In this document: in pieces, positions 46,859 to 58,301 of the stretch
Layout: each line of letters starts with the position of its first letter
Numbering within the stretch: the first letter of the stretch is position 1
Assembly (NCBI GenBank): GCA_947561395.2
Contig: OX387193.1
Location: forward strand, 14,632,001 to 14,696,000
Reading direction: 5' to 3'
Source of the DNA: Buxus sempervirens
Taxonomy: Eukaryota > Streptophyta > Magnoliopsida > Buxales > Buxaceae
DNA: 64,000 bases
Notes under the pieces: generated by a model
Seen by the model: only the letters and a program-made list of their open reading frames with translations
Database searches by the model: none
Told to the model about the DNA's origin: nothing
Translations under genes and position numbers: made by a program

Positions 46859-46935
46859 ATACTCGTGGTGAGGCGATTACTGGGGTAGATCCTGCTGAGG
46901 CATATAGGGAGGAAGACTACTATTACCTTCCTTAG
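46858..46935 (+). other. Short conserved frame after the LTR acceptor (family A)
   Basis: With the acceptor G as first codon base the frame reads DTRGEAITGVDP and ends YREEDYYYLP before a stop. The more distant copy at 62134 reads DLRGEAPTGVDP and ends YREEDYYYNP, with several third-position changes that leave the EEDYYY part unchanged. Family B ends EDYFYPDIV in the same phase. Coding selection is possible but unproven. Confidence 0.45.
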
Positions 46936-47184
46936 ACTTGTAGGTTATCTGTTCCGAATTTGAGAACTTGAATTAATTGAGATGTATTAAAGTAATTGGG
47001 GATGAACCATATGATTTCAGTTCAGTTTAAATGTTACAATTTTGCATAAATGGAAATGTGCACTCTGTCAGGTTATAGATGTATGATTATCCAGCGATCA
47101 TAAATTGATTAACGATCCTTGCCTAACCTCCGTGAGACGTGTTATATCTTTAATGAACAACACGGATCCGGGGCGTTACAGAGA

Positions 47185-47197
47185 TGGTATCAGAGAC
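47185..47197 (+). other. Primer-binding site of element A
   Basis: TGGTATCAGAGAC starts four bases after the LTR and matches the TGGTATCAGAGC complement of initiator Met-tRNA, with one change near the end. Confidence 0.9.
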
Positions 47198-47334
47198 TTA
47201 AACTGGAAAAATTTGAGGTTTAGGTAGTATGACCATAGAAAACCCTGGGGAAATGTTGTGCGTACGTTAGATAGAACCATGAGGATTAGAAGAGAGTTCT
47301 TAACTAATGTGGTATTTTGTGCTTACAGGTATAC

Positions 47335-50300
47335 ATGGCCGGTAGAGGCAGACGTGCGAGGACTGTGGATTGTCCAGAGAGGGATGTACCAAAGGAGCAG
47401 CCACCTGCACCACCACGGGGAGCCCCACCCCCAGTAGAGGACATTTGGGCTGCGGTTGGCTCGCTTGCCCACCTCCTTGCGATGGAGAGGGAGGAAAGGA
47501 TGAGTCAGACTGGGAATGGTAATGGCCAGCAAAATGGTCATGGAGCTGCGGTGGATCAGCAGCGGGTGAGAGAGGAGTTGTCCTTGAGGGACATTGATCA
47601 GTTCAGAAAGCTGACTGCCCTGCCGTTTTATGGAGTTCCAGATCCGTTGGAGGCAGAGAGCTGGGTAGCTAGAGTGGAGCGCATGTTTGATACGATGGAC
47701 TGTCCAGAGGACCGGAGGGTGAGATTGGCTACCTTCACCCTAGAGGGCGAGGCACAGCATTGGTGGCAGTCATTACGGAGGCAGGCGGTAGATGGGATCC
47801 AGATGACTTGGGACCAGTTTAGGCGGGTCTTTTATGAGCAGTATTTTTCTGCAGAGGTGAGGTTGCAGAAGGAGAGAGAGTTCATGGATATCTCTCAGGG
47901 ATCCTTGACCGTAGCACAGTACGAGGCTCGGTTTGCGGTTCTTTCTCGATTTGCTCACCATATAGTGCATGATGAGCAGAGGCGCACCCAGCATTTCGAG
48001 AGAGGACTGAGGGCAGACATTAGGCGCATGGTCTAGGTGTTGATGTGCACCAGATACTCAGATTTAGTGGGGAGAGCTCTGCGAGTTGAGAGAGAGATTA
48101 GAAATTCAGGGACTGAGCAGAGCAGAGTTAGAGCACAGCCGAGCGGCACAGAGACACGGAGGGTCCCGGATAGGGACAAGAGACCGAGGTTCGACTATGG
48201 ACAGAGAGATAGGAGAGGCTCAGGAGGTTGTTTCAGTTGCTGCCGATTTCACATCCCAGGTCCATGCGTGTCACCTCCAGGCGCGTGTTTTAGATGTGGC
48301 CAGCATGGGCATCGGGTTGCTGACTGTCCCCACCCGAACACTTACCAGTTACTCAAGCCAGCCCTTACTGCACCTATGGACACCCGACCGGCCGAGGCTT
48401 CGAGATTTCAGTACTCTAGACCCGTGCCAGCACTTCCAGCACCGCCGAGATTTCCGGGTCAGAGCAGTGGGGGATACCAGAGGCAGCAGTTACCGCAGAG
48501 GCAGCAGGCACCTCAGAGACGGCAGGCACCACCCCCACGCCCCCAGCAGACTAGAGTATATGCAGTAGCAGCTCAGGAGGATGAGTCTGAGGGAGGGCAT
48601 GTCGAGGAGGCTCGTGAGGAGGAGCCAGAGGCGCCACAGTTGGTTGGAGGTATTCTTTTCATTCATGGTAGATCAGCCGTATGCTTATTCGATTCGGGTG
48701 CTTCTAGATCTTTCATTACTCCTTTATGTGCATGCCGTATTGGTTTGGTTCCTTCCACACTCGAGTCCGAGCTAATTGTACACACACCATTGGGGGAAAC
48801 CACTAGAGTACAGACCGTATTTAGGGATTGCATGATCAGATTGAGTTCTTTGGAGTTGCCAGGGGACTTGGTAGAACTGGAATTCGGGGAATTTGATGTG
48901 ATCTTAGGCATCGATTGGATTTTTCGGCATCATGTGAGCATAGATTGCTATAGGGGTACCATTATGGTATGTCAGCCAGACCAGCCAGTGCACTGTTTCC
49001 GATGTGAAGGGTTGAGAACACGGATCAGTTTAGTAGCATCCATTGAGGTTGAGGAGGCAGAGTCTACGACACTTAGTCTTACTAGTGTGCCTATAGTAGC
49101 AGAGTTTGATGACATATTCCCAGACAATCTACCGGGATTACCGCCACCTAGAGAGGTTGAGTTCAGTATACGACTCTTACCTGGTACGGCACCTGTATCC
49201 AAACCACCATACAGGATGTCACAACCTGAAAACCATGAGATGAAGAAACAGTTGGATGAACTGGAAGCAAAGGGCTTTATTAGGCCCAGTGTGTCACCAT
49301 GGGGTGCACCAGTCCTGTTTGTCCAGAAGAAGGACGGGACGATGAGGATGTGTATAGATTACCGCCAGTTGAATCAAGTCACCATCAAGAATAAGTATCC
49401 ATTGCCTCGGATTGATGACTTGTTCGACCAGTTGAGGGGAGCGTCTTGGTTTTCTAAGATCGACCTGAGATCTGGATACCACCAGTTGAGAGTAGCCCCA
49501 GAGGATGTAGAGAAGACGGCTTTCTGTACTCGATATGGGCACTACGAGTTTCGGGTTATGCCTTTTGGACTGACTAATGCCCCAGCTGTTTTCATGAACC
49601 TGATGAATCGGGTGTTTCACACACACTTGGACAGCTTTGTGGTTGTGTTCATTGATGATATCCTAGTGTATTCTCGAAGTAGAGAGGATCATGTAAGCCA
49701 CCTCCGAACTGTATTGCAGACATTGAGAGAGCACAGATTGTATGCCAAGTTCAGCAAGTGTCAATTCTGGTTGAGAGAGGTGAGTTTCTTGGGGCACGTG
49801 ATTTCTGGAAATGGTATAGCAGTGGATCCCACTAAAGTGCAGGCTGTTGCAGAATGGCCTAGACCTTCATCTGTGACAGAGATTCGGAGCTTCTTGGGGA
49901 TGGCTGGATATTACAGGAGATTCATAGAGAATTTCTCACGAGTAGCCGCACCTCTATCCAATCTCACTAAAAAGGCAGTGAAGTTTGAATGGAGTGAGAA
50001 GTGTGAGAACAGTTTTCAGGAGTTGAAAGGTAAACTGTCTTCAGCTCCAGTCTTGATTGTGCCATCAGTGAGTGAGGGATTTTCGATCTATTGTGATGCT
50101 TCTCGAGTAGGGTTGGGCTGTGTTCTGATGCAGCAGAGACATGTGGTAGCCTATGCTTCAAGGTTGCTACGCACTCATGAGAAGAATTACCCTACGCACG
50201 ATCTAGAGTTGGCAGCGATCATGTTTGCACTTAAGTTGTGGAGGCACTATTTGATGGGAGCCAAATTCGAGATATTCTCAGATCACAAGAGCTTAAGATA

Positions 50301-52008
50301 TATATTTTCCCAGAGAGAGTTGAATATGAGGCAAAGGAGATGGATGGATATTCTAAAAGATTATGATTTCACACTACATTATCACCCGGGCAAGGCTAAT
50401 GTGGTAGCAGATGCACTGAGTCGTAGAGTTGTTTCTCAAGATGAGGTAGCCACACTAGCTGCTTTCATGGCTAGTCAGTGCACTCTTATAGATACTGTTG
50501 TAGAATGGCCTGGGGAGTTCAGCACTCATGGGCATGGATTGATCATGGCACGAGTTCAAGCAGAGCCAGAGTTGATTCAGAGCATTCGGGAAGGTCAGTT
50601 GGTAGATCCCGATTTATTACGCATCAAGGAGTTAGTAGAGAAGGGTGATGAGGCCACGAAAGATTTTGATGTTCGGGATGGATTGGTGAGATTTCAAGGG
50701 CGGACTTGTGTTCCAAATAATGCTGAAGTCAAGGGATTGATCCTAGACGAGAGTCACAGGTCCAAATATGCAATTCACCCTGGGAGCACCAAGATGTACA
50801 AGAACCTAAGATCAGTATATTGGTGGTCAGGAATGAAGAAAGACATTGCGGAGTATGTAGCCAAGTGCCTCACTTGTCAACAGGTAAAGGCAGAGCATAG
50901 GAGACCTCCAGGTTTGATGCGACCTTTGCCGGTTCCTGAGTGGAAATGGGAACATATATCGATGGATTTTGTGAGTGGGCTACCGCCTACAGCTAAGAAT
51001 CACAACGGCGTATGGGTGATTGTGGATAGACTAACCAGATCAGCTCACTTTTTGCCTTACCAGACCACGCAGACTTTGGCATCATTGGTAGAGCTGTATA
51101 CTCGAGAGATAGTCCGGTTGCATGGGGTTCCAGTGTCCATTGTATCGGATAGGGATTCTCGGTTTACCTCGCATTTTTGGCAGTGTTTCCAGGAGGCCAT
51201 GGGAACTAAGTTAAGCTTCAGTACTAGTTTCCACCCACAGACCGACGGCCAGTCTGAGAGAACTATTCAGACTCTGGAGGACATGTTGAGATGTTGTGTC
51301 CTGGATTGGGGTGGCAATTGGAGTAAGTATTTACACTTAGCCGAATTCGCTTACAATAATAGCTATCAGGCTAGTATACAGATGGCACCCTATGAAGCAC
51401 TTTATGGCAGGATTTGTAGATCTCCTGTGTGTTGGGTGGAGGTAGGAGAGAAACAGTACTTTGGGCCTGAGATTATACAAGATAGTATGGAAAAGGTGAA
51501 ATTGATTAGACAGCGGTTGTTGACTGCGCAGAGTCGTCAGAAAAGTTATTTAGACACCCGACGACGTGAGCTGAAATTTGAAGTGGGAGACCAAGTGTTC
51601 TTGAAGATATCGCCTTCCAAAGGAATCCTGAGATTCGGGAAGAAAGGGAAGTTGTCTCCACGCTTTATTGGGCCGTTTGAGATTGTGAAGGTGATTAACC
51701 CGGTAGCTTATAAGCTAGCTTTGCCAAACAATTTAGCAGGAGTCCATGATGTATTCCACGTATCCATGTTGCGGCAGTACATAGCGGATCCTAGTCACGT
51801 GATAAATCCTGAACCTTTAGTGATCCGAGAAGATCTGACATACGAAGAGAGGCCAGTTCAGATTCTAGATCGTCGTGAGCAGATTCTTCGCACCAAGCTT
51901 GTTCCCTTAGTGAAAGTGCTATGGCAGAATCATACTGTGGAAGAATGCACTTGGGAAGGTGAGGAAGAGATGAAGAAGAAGTATCCGGAATTGTTTGTTC
52001 CTTCTTGA
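47335..52008 (+). CDS. gag-pol: gag-pol coding region of element A (about one break)
   Basis: The start at [15 protein letters not shown] is chosen because element B begins MAGRARRARADP. Domains in order: Gag ([50 protein letters not shown]); CCHC knuckle [14 protein letters not shown] (48286-48327); aspartic protease DSGASRSF (48691); reverse transcriptase (about 49130-49900) with [32 protein letters not shown] and the active-site FIDD (48-base region ending 49659); RNase H (about 50080-50440; [26 protein letters not shown]); integrase with an HHCC zinc part (HPGSTK, CLTCQQ, about 50775-50880) and D,D,E motifs ([30 protein letters not shown], about 50960-51270); and a chromodomain-like tail ending [20 protein letters not shown]. 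It encodes particle proteins and the enzymes for reverse transcription and integration. The tail, long LTRs and family motifs point to the Tekay/Del clade. Confidence 0.95.
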
Positions 52009-52036
52009 GGTAAATTTCGAGGACGAAATTTCTTGT

Positions 52037-52048
52037 AGGAGGGGAGGA
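52037..52048 (+). other. Polypurine tract of element A
   Basis: AGGAGGGGAGGA directly before the right LTR. It is preceded by the AATTTCGAGGACGAAATTTC word that is usual before the right LTR in this clade. Confidence 0.95.
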
Positions 52049-52949
52049 TGTAAGACCCTGAATTTTGTGAGTATTTATTTAGTTATTTATTCTGATGTAT
52101 AAACTGTGTTTATCAGGTTATTTTGTGGTTTGAGGGCTTAGCCCATACTCGTATGTACAGGCGTTATATAGCCATTTTTCCGAAAAATCGTAGTATTATC
52201 ATTGGTATTATTAAAGTATAGTTATGTGATTATTAACGCGAATAGATGCTGAACATGTAGTATCTTCGGTGGGCGAGCATGCATAGGATCAAGGGGTTAA
52301 AAGGGTTGATCCACCGGCGTATACATCTCGCAAGGTAAGTGTTAAATGAGCAAATAAGGGAAAGTAGGGTTTTTAGTTTTAAACGAAATATGCGTATACT
52401 TACGGAAAGATTTTCGTTAAGTCTGGACATCAGGAGAACTCGCGATTTCGGCTGGAGTGGCGACTAGGGCTTCTGTTCGTGAAGAACCATAAATCGCAAG
52501 TACTGGAAGAAGGAGTTCGGAGCTGAAGTTCATTGGGTTATTTCTCTGTGCTCGAGAAGATTAGTTTCGGTAGATTTTTCATTCGCGTGCGTGGCCGGAG
52601 AAGTGATCGGCCGAGGTTTTACCATTCGGGAATAAGCACACTCAGGTGAGTAGCACTGATTTACAACTGGGATTTGTGTTTTCTGTTTCTCTCGAGATTA
52701 TTCTGATGCATGGTTTATATATCAACTGATAGTATGAGTTTTTCTGGTTTTCTGGTTTTCGGGAAGTTACATGAACAGAGTCTCCGGATTTAATTTTATA
52801 ATTGAAAATGAAAGTGTTTAGATTAATTCCAAATATGGTTGGGAAGTCTTCTGGGAGTATTAGGAGTGTATTGGAGTAGTTACAGACCTTCACAAACCGG
52901 CCAGTCATGTAGATCTCAAAATAACAGAGAAATGAAAACCACAGCGGGT

Positions 52950-53220
52950 ATCCGCTCACCTCGCGCTCACCGGCGCTCACCTCAGAGGTAGGCGCCCCGT
53001 TAATAACGACCTACCGCCGAGCTCGCGCCCACCTCACGCTCATCTCGCGCGAAGTAGAAAACGAGGCGCCCATCTCGCGCGAATCTCGCGCCCACCTCAC
53101 GCCCATCTCGCGCTCATCTCGCGCTCACCTAGCGTCGGGTGAGCGGCAGGTCGATTTTACCCATTTTCTTCACCGCCGACCGGCGCTCACCTCGCGCCCA
53201 CCTCAATAGGTGAGCGGCAG
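52950..53220 (+). repeat. CpG-rich word array in the right LTR
   Basis: Same block as 45591-45865, with two of the few base differences between the LTRs falling at or near it. Confidence 0.8.
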
Positions 53221-54174
53221 ACCTATTTTGCTTACCGAAATGGAATTTCTGATTTGACCAAGAGTATTTGCATTACTTAGGGGTTAAACCACTTCACTAT
53301 TCACTTGGTTAGGAACCTGGGAAACCATTTTGCCTATGAAATTAATAGAGGAAAAATTTGTGAACATCTTATGAGTTTTAAGTTGAGTTTAGGTTACTTA
53401 TGAGTATTGTGCCGGACACCAAACTAGTAAGAGTTACCAGTTACTTTTCCTTGTTCTATACACTGTTTTGATTGAGAAGTTCTTGTATTTCTGGTTTCAC
53501 TTGTTGGAAACTCTATACGTATTGAAAGGTTTTCTTTGGTATGAATGGATTGAGTTTTACTTTCATATGACTTGTGTTACGGAAATGAGAAAATACTGAA
53601 TGTACTTGAGGTACTGCTTGGTCCAGAGGGACAGGTGATGAATTGTGATGAGTTCTTACATGATGTGGAATGAATGGTTTTGTTTTGATATTGAAATTGA
53701 GATTATACGATGTTTACTGTTTTGGTCTAGCTTGTCCTGGATCCAGATGTTTAAGCTTGGTAATGTGATGTTATTGTTGGTTGTTGGAATTGCATGGCCT
53801 TGTGTGTTACCACGACCGGTGTAGAGCAGCCAGAAACCCTGAGTAGGCCTGGTTGTCAATGCAGAAACCCGGGGAGTAGGCCTGCATTGGATGACGAAAC
53901 CCTGAGTAGGCCGTCATTTCAGAGTATCCGAAACCCTGAGTAGGCCGGAACTGTGTACATGGAGGTGTGGAGTGTCTACTTGGCATGTTTAATTTATCAA
54001 CTAAACGATAGTCATGACATTGACCAATCGATGTGTTATTGTACTTAACTGAGATGTGATTTGTTTGATTTGAACTTGGGAAATTGATGTTGGTTGTTTA
54101 AACGTATTGTAGTGTTGTCGATGCATAGTTTTAAAATGTGATTCAACTATTTCTGCATGCATGTGCTACTCGCT

Positions 54175-54216
54175 GAGATATTCGTATCTCACTCTGTTGT
54201 TGTTCTATTTTTTCAG
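54175..54216 (+). promoter_or_regulatory. Stem-loop and 3' splice acceptor, right LTR of A
   Basis: Identical to the left-LTR copy. In the right LTR it would act on transcripts that start in this LTR and run into flanking DNA. Confidence 0.55.
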
Positions 54217-54538
54217 ATACTCGTGGTGAGGCGATTACTGGGGTAGATCCTGCTGAGGCATATAGGGAGGAAGACTACTATTACCTTCCTTAGACTTGTA
54301 GGTTATCTGTTCCGAATTTGAGAACTTGAATTAATTGAGATGTATTAAAGTAATTGGGGATGAACCATATGATTTCAGTTCAGTTTAAATGTTACAATTT
54401 TGCATAAATGGAAATGTGCACTCTGTCAGGTTATAGATGTATGATTATCCAGCGATCATAAATTGATTAACGATCCTTGCCTAACCTCCGTGAGACGTGT
54501 TATATCTTTAATGAACAACACGGATCCGGGGCGTTACA

Positions 54539-54543
54539 GCCTA
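54539..54543. other. Target-site duplication of element A, right
   Basis: GCCTA, matching 44678-44682. Confidence 0.95.
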
Positions 54544-55611
54544 ATTCACACATTAAACTCCATGTAACAAGTCAGACAGACCACTACTAGATTGGTTTCC
54601 ACCAATTAGATCTTTAATATCTTTTCTTATAACAAGTATGTGAATATATACTAAGGAAGTGCTTGCTATTCTATTTTCCACTTAAGGACTAACTAATTGC
54701 ATAAGCCTTTCTACTTTTGACTTGTCTTCTCACACAGTTCCTTCAACTTTTGCTCATCAAGATCAATTTTGCTTCACCAATTTCAAACAATTGATATCTA
54801 AACTGAATAGTGTCCCCGTAAACATTTAAAGGAAAAGATAATAAAAAAAATAGCCCCATAATCCAGTTTATCTCCGCCAAAGCAAGGTCTCGAGATGGGT
54901 ACACTAGCATCAGCTAAATGTTTCCAGACCTAGTTTGAATAATTTTCAATTATAATGGTATGCACAAAACATTTATATACACATATTATTATTCATTTAT
55001 ACCAAGAATTCTGTTCTAAATTTCCAAAACTCTAGCTTACACATCAACTTGATAAGCCTCGTGTTTTGGGAAAGAACAAAGAAGGATTCCACCATAAAAA
55101 TTGTCACTGAACATATTTTATGCCCTATTTTCTGCTTCTTCTTAGCCATAAGTTTTTTTCTCCCAAAAACTCAATGGGAGAGAAAAGAGGAACCCTCTGT
55201 TGATGAAGTTAATCTATTTATTTACATTTTTTACTTAATATTCTTTCTTGCCCTTTTTCATTCCAATGAACCAACCCACATTGTCAACACAAATGCTACT
55301 TTAAAACTGTAATCAGACAACTTCACAACTCAGTCAACTGCTCCAATTTTTGATTTCATAAGTATCATATTCTAAAATATTCAGTCTGTAAAACCCTGAA
55401 TTTTCCTTAAATAATAAAATAAATTAATAAATAATATTCTTGAGAGTTATAATTGATGGAAATATTTTATTATTGTAGGCGATGATCTAATTAGTGGAGA
55501 TCCAGAGTTGGACGCAGATTTGACCGTCCGATCATGAGATATCGAGGTATGTGTTCTGATTGGGCAGAGTGTATAGGAGAGTTTACATGTGAGATACATG
55601 GGATCAAGAAG

Positions 55612-55619
55612 TATATATA
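55612..55619 (+). promoter_or_regulatory. TATA box of solo LTR B
   Basis: TATATATA at the family position, upstream of the purine-rich leader. Confidence 0.55.
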
Positions 55620-57215
55620 TCAATTAAATGACCTAAATCCTACACGTTTTGTATTTTCGCTCGTATTGAATAGCCGCAAGCAACAAACAAGACCAAGCCG
55701 AGAAGAGAAGAAGAAGAAGAAGAAGAGAGGAAGACCAGGGTTCTTCTTGCTCTGAGATTTGTTTTGCAACCGTAGAGAGGTTGGAGTGTTGCTGTTCAGA
55801 AGAGAAGAAGAGGAACGCACGTTCAAAAGGTAGGTGACATTGTTTTCGTTCGTTTTTGGTATTTACGTTCGTTTAATCGCAAAAGCATGTTTTTATATGA
55901 TCTATTGATGTATTTAGTTTAGTATCAATGTTATATGTATGATAGAATGAGATTGAACGAGAAAAATCACGATTTAAAACTGTTTCTATTCGTTTTTGTA
56001 TGACTGTCGACCTCGACTGTACTCGGCGATCCTCGGCGCTAGTTATAAAACTTAGACCGCCGAAGACTGTTGGAAGACGTATCGTCGACGTCCTGATTTG
56101 AACTACCGCCGACCACAGACCGCTGGGGCGATCCTAGGCGCTCTGTTAAAATTTTGCAAATTTTCGTAATTTCAAACCCTGATTCAATTCCAAACTATTT
56201 TTAGACAATTTTAATGATTAATTAAGATGTTTTAAGACCAAAATAAATTATCTAATTCCCTATTTTAAAGAAAAATAAATTAGGAAGATATTTAGGACAT
56301 TAGTGGCCAAACTTTGAAAGTAATTGAGAAATCTAATTTTTGGAAAACCTAACTATTATTTGATTATCAAAACAACTCTAAATGACACTATAAACCAAAA
56401 AACTTTATAAAGAGAATTCAGAACTCAGATGACCGAATATTGAAGTAATTGACAGATTTAACCTTTATATGCCGCTAGGCACCAACCCTTATAGAAATAT
56501 TATATTTTAGGGAATTTTGGAGTCTAGTGGGCATAGCTGGTTATGGATCCATAGTTGTTGCTAGATAGCTGAGGGATATGTCATTTGGGTTGAGTTTCTC
56601 CCTTGTGCGACACGCTTCCTTTGCAAGTTAGTTTGTTTGGGAAGGTCCTATGTCTGGAGGGACACCCCGGTGAGCCGCTGGTGATTCCCTGTACATGTGG
56701 ATAAGCAACCAGCTCCATGTATTGATTTTTGTGCGGCATGCTGGTGGTACATGCCAACTCTGATGGGTACGTGTGCAATAAGTTAGTGACTACGGCTCTT
56801 GTCTAAGCTGCGCTGTATGGGACTTGAGTATCATTAGTAGCATTGCTTCTAAGCCGCATGGTGGTATAGCGATTGGTTGAGAATCATCTCAAAAGGTTTA
56901 TCTATCTTTGTGAGTCCTACAATGACACTGAAATCACAAACACTTGTTATTATTATTGTATACATGCTGGATGCATGTGATTGAGATATTGATCGGATGT
57001 GACTGTTTAGTGCATCCTAGCAAAGTACGAATTATGTCATTGATTTTGATATTGGATTCTTATAATAGAACTTGCTGAAATTCATCTCTATAACTGTTTT
57101 GTATTCATAAATGATACGAATGATTACACGAGCTTGATTAGTCGATATTGCTTAATCTTGCATGGACTGCTACTTTACTCATATTAACTATTTAATCATG
57201 CATGTGTTACCTACT

Positions 57216-57256
57216 AGGATATTCATATCTCACCCTACTTTTATTTCATTTTTCAG
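57216..57256 (+). promoter_or_regulatory. Stem-loop region and 3' splice acceptor of solo LTR B
   Basis: AGGATATTCATATCTC (57216-57231) keeps most of the stem, then a T-rich tract with CAG ending at 57256. The short frame after it again ends EDYFYPD. Confidence 0.45.
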
Positions 57257-58109
57257 CTGATACGTGAGAGGGGGATCATAGTGATTTCCAGGGAGTGGTA
57301 GCTGAGTATACACCGGAGGATTACTTTTATCCGGATCTTGTTTGAGGTGGAGGATTGTTTAGACTTGGTCATATTTGATAGACTATGATTCATTTGGATT
57401 TGATGTACTAGAGAGATGAGAGAGATAGTAACCATTTTATTTCACCAGACTTTGATATTAATGATTGATGATTAACTTCAATGTTTATATGAGGATTTTA
57501 GACTACACTTCTGCACATGTTTCCGCACTCTGATAGTTACTTAATTGAATGGATTATTTAAATTCTTTAGTCTGGTATATTCTTGATGATTATTTGATAT
57601 GGGCCAGTGACACCTCGGATTTGGTTGTTGAACTGAATTCGGGTTGTCACAGTAGCGAACCTGGTTCGGGTCGGGTGCCGGTTTGCACTGACCCGGGTTT
57701 GAGGTGTTACACAGTCTCTCTCTCTCTCACTCTCTCTCACAAACACACACATCAATCTTCTCAGTCAATTATGAAAAGAGAAGTATCTAAACGATCAGTA
57801 ATAAACCATTTCAAGAAAGCATAGCATCAAATAACTGGCAACAATTTACTAACTTCTGGTTATCTATTTGCACCTTTAATCAAACTTCTAATCTAAGCCA
57901 GAAAAACTGTACTAATACGTATATTAGTGAACACCACCATGCAAGCCAAAAAATGAAAAGGAAACCCAGAAACTTGACAAAATCTATACCACGTTCAATA
58001 AACAATTGAGGAAAACAGAACTGATTTCACATGAGTCGAAGGGGTATGTGGAAGAAAGAAATCATCAAATCAAACACCAAATTGAAAGGAAAAAAAAGAA
58101 AAGGGATAC

Positions 58110-58301
58110 CTTCTTCATGCGGGTTCTAACTTCAGATTTCTAGGCTTTGTTGTAGATGCTCCTTTTCTCATCTTGCCAAGCTCTCTTTGCAGCTGAATCG
58201 GCCTTTTTATTTGGAGCCACTTCGCAAACAACAGAACGCCAGTGTATGGGCCTCTCGATTGCTCTCATTGGTAAACTCCTTGCAAGAGGCGAATCCCACA
58301 T
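58110..58301 (-). pseudogene. RPS20: Plastid ribosomal protein S20 gene fragment (inverted copy)
   Basis: The minus strand reads WRSVVCEVAPNKKADSAAKR then AWQDEKRSIYNKA, a TAG codon, and KSEVRTRMKK at the donor AAG/GTATCC. The forward copy has CGG (Arg) at the TAG position. In SAAKR and RTRMKK this copy is closer to ordinary S20 than the forward one, so each has decayed on its own after the duplication. No following S20 exon is seen for this copy. Confidence 0.85.

Larger units (their letters stand above)
44683..47180 (+). repeat. Left LTR of element A
   Basis: 2498 bases, TGTAAGACCCTGAATTTTG to GGATCCGGGGCGTTACA. Landmarks: TTATATA near 44805, donor CAG/GTGAGTAG (45288), CpG-rich block (45591-45865), four AAACCCTGAGTAGGCC-like words (46480-46595), stem-loop (46817-46832), acceptor CAG (46858), and a short frame ending at 46935. 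Confidence 0.97.
44683..54538 (+). mobile_element. Element A: young, nearly whole Tekay/Del-type LTR retrotransposon
   Basis: 9856 bases with all parts in order: LTR, initiator-Met-type primer site, gag-pol with a chromodomain-like tail, polypurine tract, LTR, and a perfect GCCTA duplication. The LTRs differ by about seven substitutions and one 8-bp length difference in a TATT repeat, about 99.7% identity by eye. With the commonly used plant rate of 1.3e-8 per site per year this is about 0.1 million years, and a few times older with slower rates. The coding region has about one break. It is the youngest insertion in the window and sits inside the S20-bearing block. Treated as a fossil. Confidence 0.97.
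52049..54538 (+). repeat. Right LTR of element A
   Basis: 2490 bases, nearly identical to the left LTR. Donor at 52646, CpG-rich block 52950-53220, stem-loop 54175-54190, acceptor ending 54216. The predicted intron is again 1571 bases. Confidence 0.97.
55386..57711 (+). mobile_element. Solo LTR B (Tekay-type), inserted in the inverted arm
   Basis: 2326 bases, TGTAAAACCCTGAATTTTCC to TTTGAGGTGTTACA, with a perfect duplication CAGTC (55381-55385 and 57712-57716). The other arm has no LTR at the matching place (near 40168). It holds a TATA box (TATATATA, 55612), a donor AAG/GTAGGT (55830), and an acceptor (57256), giving a predicted intron of 1427 bases. Confidence 0.96.

Noticed and set aside
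57713-57760. CT/CA dinucleotide tract as a promoter Y-patch
   Set aside because: It is the shrunken counterpart of the GA/GT microsatellite at 40090-40167 in the other arm.
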